Shown here piece by piece: positions 52,580 to 64,000 of a stretch of 64,000 nucleotides of DNA. Location of the stretch: NCBI GenBank assembly GCA_023935145.1, contig CM043698.1, forward strand, positions 147,491,625-147,555,624. The letters run 5' to 3'. The position numbers and the translations under genes were made by a program. Position 1 is the stretch's first letter, and every line of letters begins with the position of its first letter. This stretch comes from Bretschneidera sinensis (lineage: Eukaryota > Streptophyta > Magnoliopsida > Brassicales > Akaniaceae). The notes under the pieces were generated by a model, which saw nothing but the letters and a program-made list of their open reading frames with translations, made no database searches and had not been told where the DNA came from.

Positions 52580-55500
52580 TCTTGATTTTATCCTATGCTT
52601 TTTCTTCCCTATAAAATGGTAATTAAATTAACTTTCTCTATTTATAATATAGTTCTAGATTATGTAGCTATAGCTAGGCCCTTTTTTTTAACATTGATGT
52701 ACATGTTGCTACTATTTTACTACTTACTAGTTAGATCTGATTATTGCAAGAATTTTGACATTATGAAATGATAATATATAAGAAAAAAGTTGAACATTTT
52801 AGTGATATCCACAGATTTATATGGTTTATAATTAGATCAGTTTGGGTAATTGAAATTCCTTTTGGTCAAAATATAATCTGTACAAGATTTTTTTAAATGA
52901 AGAAGTTAAAAGGAGAGAAATTTTGTTGATTGGTCTGTGGTATATATTCATAATATTGAAATTTAGGCTACTAGCAACAACGCCCTTCATATTATAAACC
53001 CTAGGCCAAGTGCCTCAAAACCCTAAATTTGGGTAGTAGTTGCTTTAAGAGAGACAATATCACATAAATGTAAGAGTACCCATTAATTAACTTTACCTTA
53101 AAATCTTCTACAAAATTAAACATTAGATGCTACGATTTTAATGAAAAGATCTCCCTCTCTCTCTCTCATTTATTCAAAATCAGAATTTTTCTTTTGTTTT
53201 CTAAATTTAATAAATCTCATTACTTGTTTGCTTTTCTCCAGTCTTAGTTCTTTTGGGATTATGTACGATCTTGTGCGCGCCATGAATGGGCACATCATTT
53301 CTGAATATTTATGCACAAACTTGTCAGAATATTAAGAAATTAAATTTAATTACATGATTGAAGATCTGAGGACAGTAGGATGAACCAAAATGTGCTTATT
53401 CAGTAATTTGTTTGTTTGTTTGTTGATGTAAATAGGCTTGGCTATTACTGTGAGTCTGTGATCATACATATTTCATATTATGCTAGAATATTAAATCCAT
53501 TTGTGTTGCTTTATCATGGTTTTATTTAGAAAAATTCTGTACCTTTTTTGTTTTTAATTCTCCATTTATGTGAATGTCCTTTTCTTTGTAATCCTAATAT
53601 GTAATTCACCTTTGAGCTTGAATCTGATTGTGTTTTGTCTTAATCAAGTGCTAATTCCTTACACTATTATATTAACGCGCAAACAATGATTTGTTGCTAA
53701 GAATGTAAAGGGAGTGTTTCGATGATTGATATTTGATCATATGGAAAAGATACAATGCAAGTACGAAGCAATGTGAGGAGTGCACATAATAATTATGATT
53801 AATTTCACATAATTTGAGAAATTCATTTATCATCTTCTGAATTATTACCTAATTATTTACTAACATTGTCAACTAATCTCAATTAGCTATATATAAAATA
53901 TGGTTCTTTGTTTTGAAATGCATTGCATCTCTAATCTTTTATACATTTTTATTTTCTTTTCCAAATTTCGTCGCACCCTATATAATGTTTCACTTCTGAA
54001 TCCTAACTTATTGCAGGCCCTTAAATAAATTCGAAGCTTAAATTCGCAAAGTCCATTTCAGAGCTCTATGTATTACTGGATACTACAATCAAACTCTTCC
54101 TTGGATCGATCAAGCTCTTGATCATATTTCGATAATTGAAGCACTGTATGATTGTTTAAATAAGATTTAAAGGGTCAAGTTGGTCAAGATTAAACCAGGA
54201 ATTGAAGAGGGTAAGTTTCTTTTTCTCCTTCTTTTTTCCATTTATGGTTAATTAGTATATATTTTCCAATTGTAGTCATGTTGTTCAAAGAACTATTTCC
54301 AGGTATATGAATATTGATGCAAGACTATATACAAATATATATATCATAATGCAAGTCTTTTGAATATTTAATGATTGCATATATATAGAAGATACATAGT
54401 ATCTGGCTGCCACTAATTCAGTAAGATGTTTCTTTTTGTTAATTTCAAAAATATTATGGTTGTGTTAATTGGTTGTCTAGGATATATAGTAGTGTTATTT
54501 TCCAACAAGCATATACATGTCCATTGGAAAAGTTTATGCTTAGTTTTTCAATAATATTAAATATCATATTTGAATATATTTATAAACCAATTAGTGGATC
54601 TATATTATACAAAAGGGGCTCATCAATTAGGCTATATATATATATATATATACACACACATATAAGCATTTTATTTTTGTTTATTGGTATCCCCCACTTA
54701 CATAATATCTTGCCCCACATATTCATGCTTTGGTGTTATTGTTTACCATATATCTATCATTGGATTCTGCTTGAGTGTTCTTAATTAGTAATTGCATTAA
54801 TTACTTTACTTTAATGTACATTTCTCCCCTCCATCAATATTTCAAACTCTCTTTTTACTCTTTGAATTGAGCTGGATCTCTCACCAGTTACCATCACGCC
54901 TTTATTTTAAATCTAACACTGATTTTTCTCTAAAAAAGAGGATTATTTTGCTGAGAAATCAGGAATATGTTGAATAAAAAGTTTAGACATTTTGATAAAT
55001 TCATAGAGCATATATACTACTTATGGGATCATGTGGATTTGGACAACACCATTTGCTGTGAAATTTTACTTTGGTCATAGATTCCTATTTATAGCTAGCT
55101 AGCCCATAAACTTATACATCTGTTCTTTAATCTTCCCATAACCTTGCATAATTTCCTCTTGAGCTTGCTATTTTTTTTAAAAGTCTTTTGGTGAAAAAGA
55201 AATTTTAGTTGTCTAAAATTATCAACTTTAAAGCTATAATTAGTAGAGATTAAAAAGAGAAAGAGTGAAGAATAAAAAGTGAGTGGATCGATAACACTTT
55301 TCTATTGTTTGGAAGAAAATAAATTTTATAATATTATTATTTTATTTTTACACATATAAATCATAATTATCCTAATTTACGAGATTGAGAAATGAAAGCT
55401 AAAATAAAATTATTATTTTCTCTTTATTTTTTTATTTCCACTCTTCCATCAATTTTATCAAATATACGATGAAAAACATAATCATTTGATTTTTCATCCT

Positions 55501-58500
55501 CTCCCTCTTCCTTCCTCTCGTTTTTCTTTTATACCATGCAAAGCCTAAATAATTTTCTTTTCTCAGTTGTCCTTGATTACTTTTGCTGAATGCACATTTG
55601 GTTTGAGGGAAAATAGAAAGAAAGAAAAGGAAAGGGCATGTGGTACTCATTTGTCCTTTCTTTTCCTAATGAAGCTCTTTCCCCTTTTTTTTTCTTTTAT
55701 TCTCTTCTATCCGAACATATGGTAAGATTTTATTAAACACAATATAATCTTAGTCCCTCTTCTCATCTCCCTTGTGATAGGAAGTGCAGGAAACCTGGAT
55801 TTAAGTAACCATAATCCTACAATATATATTAATTAGGAAGATAAATCCTGAAAATGACAATTAATAATCATTTCGGTATTCTGCCCTACAATGACCATAT
55901 AATACAAAGGAAAAAAATGAAACCCTAAAATGCAAAATTTGAGTTATAATTAATATATATAAGGATATGTAGAAATCATCAAACAAACAAGACTGATCTG
56001 GGTATTCTGCCCTACACCTAAATTGGAATATTCCAAATTATATATAATCAGTACATGAGTCATGAGTGTATTCTGTAAACTATATAACTAAATACTTGGA
56101 AAAGAAAAGCAGACAACAATAGTACGATTATGAGATATTCATATAAAAGCAAACATTATAGTACTAATTATCCTGATAAAAAACATTATAGTACTAGAAC
56201 TGGAATTCATGACCAATAAAAAATGAAAATTTTAGTACAGGAACTCAGTCAAACAACTATATGAAATTTTGAATGATAAAGAAACTCGTAGACTTCAATG
56301 TGAGACAATGAGAATATATGGTACAATATTTCAGAAACCAAAAAACACAAAGTGAGATTCTTGAAAGTGAGAACTTAACAGAAAAATCACAAACTTGTTA
56401 TAAAGCTCCAAACAAAAGCAATTTCAAAACATCTTACGACATGTGAGAACAGTTTCCTTATAGTGAGGACATAGTGATGGGCCATGCTATCGAGGCATGT
56501 ACCTCCAAGTTGCACAAAATCCTCGACTGAAATTGGGATGATCACGATATAAAAAATACACTTACATCCCTTTAATTTTAAAAATAAATATGTTTGGATC
56601 CATGAATCTCTTATTCGGGTAATAAAAATGTCATTGAATCTCTATTTTCAAGTTTTAACAATGATAGTTAAAGATGTTCACACAACGGTGATACATAGGA
56701 CTCTCTTATTTCCAATGATTTTTTTTTATATGTAATGCAAAAAAGAAAATAGGGCTCGTGTGGTTGAATTTGTGCAAACTGTTTGACGAGTACAATAAAA
56801 CTTGTGATTTTTGAATTTTTTGACTTGTGATTGTTTGGTTGAAACTGACTTATGACAAAAGTAATGTTTGGATAACAATTTAAATCAGACTGATGAGATT
56901 AATTTTAAATCCTTCTTCTCCTTTTTCTTTAAGCCAAAGACAAAAGACGGTTAATATAGTTTCTCCAAGCATCTTCATTAATTAACCATTATGTACTATG
57001 GTTTTTTCTTTTTTTAAAATATGAATGTGCCTTCTATTTGCTGCCAAATTTTGAGTTCTTTGCTTAGAGAGTACGACCACTATATATTACTTGGAGTTAG
57101 TTGAGTAGGAGTGTTATTGTGGCACTTAGAGTTATTACAAATTAACCTTTTCATTATCAACATGGTATATAATAGGAGTTGGGACATTTTAATTAGAATC
57201 CACTGTTTTGACTGTTAATATGACAACAGAAAGTGACGAAGGGCGAGAGAATTTATTGCTCATTTATCTTATATTCATAGTTCACTCAATAAATTTTTAG
57301 TGTATATAAAATCCATATGATCTAGTTTACTTACCCATGCTATGAACCTTTTTTTAAATAATTTTTAATATGTATTTTTATTGCAATGTTTCTTTAAAGG
57401 TGACTGGATTATATTTTTATATTATTTATGTTTTTACATAGGTTTTATTGTTATCATTAGTGACTAATACATATATGTTGCTTTAAAAAAAATTAATATT
57501 TTATTATGTTTAGCGTAATTGGTAAAATGGATGGGAAGTAAAGGGAATGTTAGGTGTAAATTAATTTAGTTTTTATTAATATATTATCTTTGAAAAAAAT
57601 AAATTTAATCAACTTTGAAATAATTTTTTAAATTTTTTAGTATTAATGCACCATGTGATTTTTTGATGGACATAGTTCTATAAAAAATATTGAAACCTAT
57701 ATAGAAAATAAAAAAATTATATTAATGAATTTTTTTAACAATTGATACTTTTAGCAACCATGTGTCAATAGGTTAAAACTTTTTTTTAAAAAGAAAATAT
57801 AAAGTGATTGATTATATATTAAAGATGATGTAATAATATATAATATAATTTTTTAGCTATTTAATTGTGTTTATTAAAAGAATTAATTTATATTTATTAT
57901 ATATTTTACTTAATTCATATTTATTATATTATATTATGATTGATAAAAAAATAAATCATAACAACAAAATAAATGATTTTATTATATATATATATATATA
58001 TATATATTAAATGTGAGAAAAATTAATAATACTATTAATGAATAATTTCTCAGGGGCATATAGGGTGGGATTGTGGTCGTATTTCCACAGGCAAAATAAC
58101 AGGGTTCACATGAGCATGCCCTTGATTGGATTTTATTATCAACTTCCCACGGGCGAATGGAGTAGAACTAACCATTTTAATACACCATTAATACGTTAAT
58201 GCAGAGACTCAAATCTCCTAACACATTCCCTAATGGGATGCCCCAATACAAAATAGCAGGGGAACTGGGTAAGCCAATTGGGCTTTAGTTACTTTTCTCC
58301 AGTTTCCCAGCACAGGTGGTGGAACTCCTTAGCTGAAGCTAAACGAAAGCAGAATGCTCATTTTTATATATCAACCACAGTACTAGTCTAGATGCAGTTT
58401 TATTTTAACCAGGAATGAAAAAGTACAGTAATTCCCTTATTTCAAAATTTTAATGTCTGCTGGCTGCATGAGTCTGTGTTAAGCTTGCAAGTGTGGTTGC

Positions 58501-60041
58501 ACATAAAAATGGAGACGAAGAACATGGTTGATGCCAAGAGGTTACCATGTCCTTTTGTAACTCCAAGTGAAGGAGCAAACTTCATAAATAGTACTAATGT
58601 GTGAGGGCTCACAACTCAAGTTCTAGGGTTAAAGTTCTTTTTGGAATTCTAAGTTTAAGGAAGTGAGGAAACTTAGAAAGCAAGGTAAATAAATTTTCTC
58701 TTTTTCGTGCTAGTGTATTTTTTATTGAGGGGTTTTTTTTTCAAGAAAAAGAGTCTGATAAACAACCTTTTTTTTTTAATCTTTTTACTCACATTATTAT
58801 ATACATTATCCTTTTTTCACATTTGCATGTTACCTGGTTATTAATTGATTGTTTTATTTTAACACCGTTTATGAGCTGTTTATCACTTTACCTATTAAAA
58901 AAACATTTATGTCACTAGTCAAATTTTGGTGGTGTCAATATCTTTATTAGATATGAAAATTGACGTAAGACGTATAGATTTTGATAGAAATGACGTAACT
59001 AGTAAGAAACCACTTGTAGTGTGAATCGAGTATAATATGACATATTCATAAGATTCTTTTGAAAATAAGATAAAATTTCAAAAAATTTCGTAGACATGAC
59101 ATAATTAATGAGATCTTTTTATTTACGAATTACCCATAACTTTTATTAGCGTGAATTGCGCTCAGAATGACATTAATATGATTCTCTTGCGGTGCATTTG
59201 AGATGGAGGCTATTGAAGGGGAAAGGAGGAGATTGGGTACTATGCTTTGTTTTGAGAGTTTTTTTTTTAATTGGGAGGATTTAATAATTTCACAATCCCC
59301 TCCAAACCCCCATTTTTAATACTCTGTAACTCTAAATTTTGAAAGATATGAGAGGAGAAGAGGATTGGGAGTTATAGTTATATTGTGTAATTTCATATTT
59401 CACCTTTTTCTAATGGTTTAAATTTATAAAGAATTGCATATTTGTAATATAACAATTATAACTTATCAACTCTCTTGCCCGTCCCTCCTAACCCTCTCAT
59501 TCTTTATTTTTAACATCCAAGCAAGGTAGGGTAACCACCCTATACCTCCAAACTCCCAAACACAATAATAGGGGGTGTTTGATTTTGTTAGAAAAAAGGT
59601 TTTCTTGAGATTAGTTGAGTGTTTATTATTTTTTTCTTCAGTTTCCGTTAACTACGAAATAACTTTCTTAAAACAATCATTTATACATCAAAAGTGAGAA
59701 TGTAATTCCTCGTAGATGTTCTTACTTTTCGTAAATGAAGGAAACATTGCCTTTACCTTTTTTTCAATAATATTGAGGAAACACATTTAAATAACAACAC
59801 TCAAAATCATGTTTTTGTTAATTTCCTTTCAATTTCATTGATTTGTGTACTTCTATCAATGTGTAATTTCCACTGCATTTAATTTTTTTAAAAAATAATT
59901 ATAATTAGTTTTTGATATATGAAATAAAAATTTTGACCTGAGAAAATATTAAACGTGTTTTGGATTTTAATGTTTTTAACAAAACACCAAAATACACATT
60001 GGTCAGACTGAAGGACCACATTTGTAATTTATCCTAGGAAA

Positions 60042-60087
<46 letters not shown>

Positions 60088-60831
60088 AATATAAGAATCT
60101 ATTTTCCATAATTTAGATAATTACTTTTCTTTTAAAATGAAATACAAAAATATCACATTACCATAGAATCCAACTTCCCACGTATCAAATGGGCCCTTAA
60201 GACAAAGATTTCATCACTTTAATAGATCTGCTTTAAACAATTAAAAACAAAATTCGGTCCTTTTTCAATATAAATGTGCATAGAGTGAAATGTGCCGAAA
60301 GCATTCTACACAAGACAACCAATGATAAAAGTGTTGTCCACAATGTTCAGAGAAGAAAAGATGCCACTCAGTCTCAACTTACAATATTCATTTCAAAAAT
60401 TCTAAAAAAAGTCTTGTACTGCCAAAAATTTGAAACATGAACCCCACCATCCTAAAGCAGAATACTGAAATCGATTTCTCATAAATTTTTGGCAGTAAAA
60501 AAAGAATGGTAAGATGTCCTTGCTACCTCCAATACAAGGATTTAGGGTAGTTTTCTGACAGACCCTTCTTCCAGTCAATGTGGTACTAACAATTTAGACA
60601 TTTTTGATTCGAGCAGACACTTGACATGAGAAAATAAAGAAAAAAAAATGGGGATTTGAACTGACCTGGTTAGTGAAGATGAGCTCATTTTAGTATGAAG
60701 AAGCTTTGTGACAGAGAGAGTGAGAGAAAGAGTTTGTTTATTTTTTATTTTTATAATTCTCTGTTTTGCTTTGTCTCCTTATCTCTCTCTGTAGAGATCA
60801 GGAGAGATGTGATTCGATAAGTAGGGAAGTT
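52580..60831. other. Long AT-rich non-coding region downstream of the ALOG gene
   Basis: No convincing gene on either strand. Longest open frames (103 codons at 54473, 72 codons at 55432) are AT- or GA-biased and have no motifs. A GCAG|GCCCTTAAATAA acceptor-like site near 54017 could be a downstream ALOG 3'-UTR exon, but nothing else supports it. TA runs lie near 54634-54653, 57984-58007 and 60048-60085. 58020-58640 is somewhat GC-richer and unexplained. Confidence 0.6.
60048..60085. repeat. (TA)n microsatellite
   Basis: About 38 bp of TA dinucleotides. Confidence 0.9.
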
Positions 60832-63435
<2,604 letters not shown>

Positions 63436-64000
63436 CTAGAAGTGTTAGATAGACTAATTAGAGAACACGAAAAAGATAAGTTAATTTCCCACTGGATCAG
63501 TACAAGATAATACTAACAGCAGTAAACGTATAAAAAGGAGCATGAGGAAACGGTCAGTGAATAAGCAGATCTAGATATGATGTCAACAACTTATAATTAC
63601 AAAGGTTAGAACGCCAGACTTCCATGACATCGGCATCATTTTCTCTTTCCATGATCCTAACCGCAGTGCAAAGAAAAAACGAACAACTACTAGTGTCAAA
63701 TCGGTAAGTGAGAAGGCACATTTATTGGATTTTTACCTGGACTCAAGAACATGTGTCGGATGTAGGCACATTCAAAGAGTTGGGTTCATCTATCTTGTGT
63801 AAGATAAAACTGATTTGGATGATTCAATAGTCTTACTCATTTTTTTGGATATTTGTCCCACAAGGTACATTAGAGTAAAGTAAAGAGCTAAGTAACATAA
63901 TTTATTGGTTATGTCCATACTTGTCGAATCGAGATTTGAATTGTGAAACGAAATCTCGATTTTTTGAATTGAGAATCGAGAATAGAATTGAATTGTAGGA
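63436..64000. other. Region upstream of the MDHAR pseudogene
   Basis: The expected first coding exon (GGGVAAGYAA-type dinucleotide-binding start) was not found here on the minus strand. It may lie beyond the window or be deleted. The last ~60 bp repeat GAATTGAGAATCGAG and ATCGAGATTTGAATTG words. Nothing else recognised. Confidence 0.5.

Noticed and set aside
54010..54180. Possible 3'-UTR exon of the ALOG gene
   Set aside because: Only an acceptor-like GCAG supports it. No donor near the ALOG stop was convincing, so it is not listed as a feature.

Overview
The window is nuclear DNA of a flowering plant, almost certainly a eudicot. The evidence is plant-type phosphoenolpyruvate carboxylase exons with GT-AG introns, an LSH10-type ALOG regulator, an EP1/GAL1-type lectin family, very AT-rich intergenic DNA, and abundant LTR retrotransposons, TRIMs, MITEs and an L1-type LINE. 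The species cannot be fixed from the sequence alone.

Layout. 1-1106 (minus strand) holds the first three coding exons of a PEP carboxylase gene that runs off the left edge, followed by its 5' leader and promoter to about 1.65 kb. 1.7-11.6 kb is AT-rich non-coding DNA with a 136-bp tandem duplication and a pair of ~740-bp direct repeats bracketing 1.5 kb of non-coding DNA. 11.7-28.6 kb is a decayed tandem cluster of EP1-like secreted lectin genes, all on the minus strand. Copies A and C are pseudogenes, copy B is truncated and split by an L1-type LINE, and copy D (27222-28523) is intact with a TATA box. A fifth fragment (E) lies at 33.3 kb. Between them are a copia remnant, a long hairpin and two MITEs.

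31-48 kb is a retrotransposon nest. A 36.2-kb TRIM (target duplication AATAT) was split by a copia element (870-bp LTRs, target duplication GATAT). The gag of that copia element was in turn split by a defective Athila-like Ty3/gypsy element (about 1.38-kb LTRs, target duplication ATTAG). A second TRIM lies at 31.8-32.3 kb.

48-64 kb is mostly AT-rich and non-coding. It contains one intact intron-free LSH10-like ALOG gene (52055-52579, plus strand). At the right end is a minus-strand monodehydroascorbate reductase pseudogene (60832-63435) with several independent lesions.

Probably functional genes are PEP carboxylase (partial here), EP1-like copy D and the ALOG gene; they share no pathway. No new multi-gene system was found. 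The most informative content is the insertion chronology readable from target-site duplications, the birth-and-death history of the EP1 cluster, and a few unexplained structured repeats.
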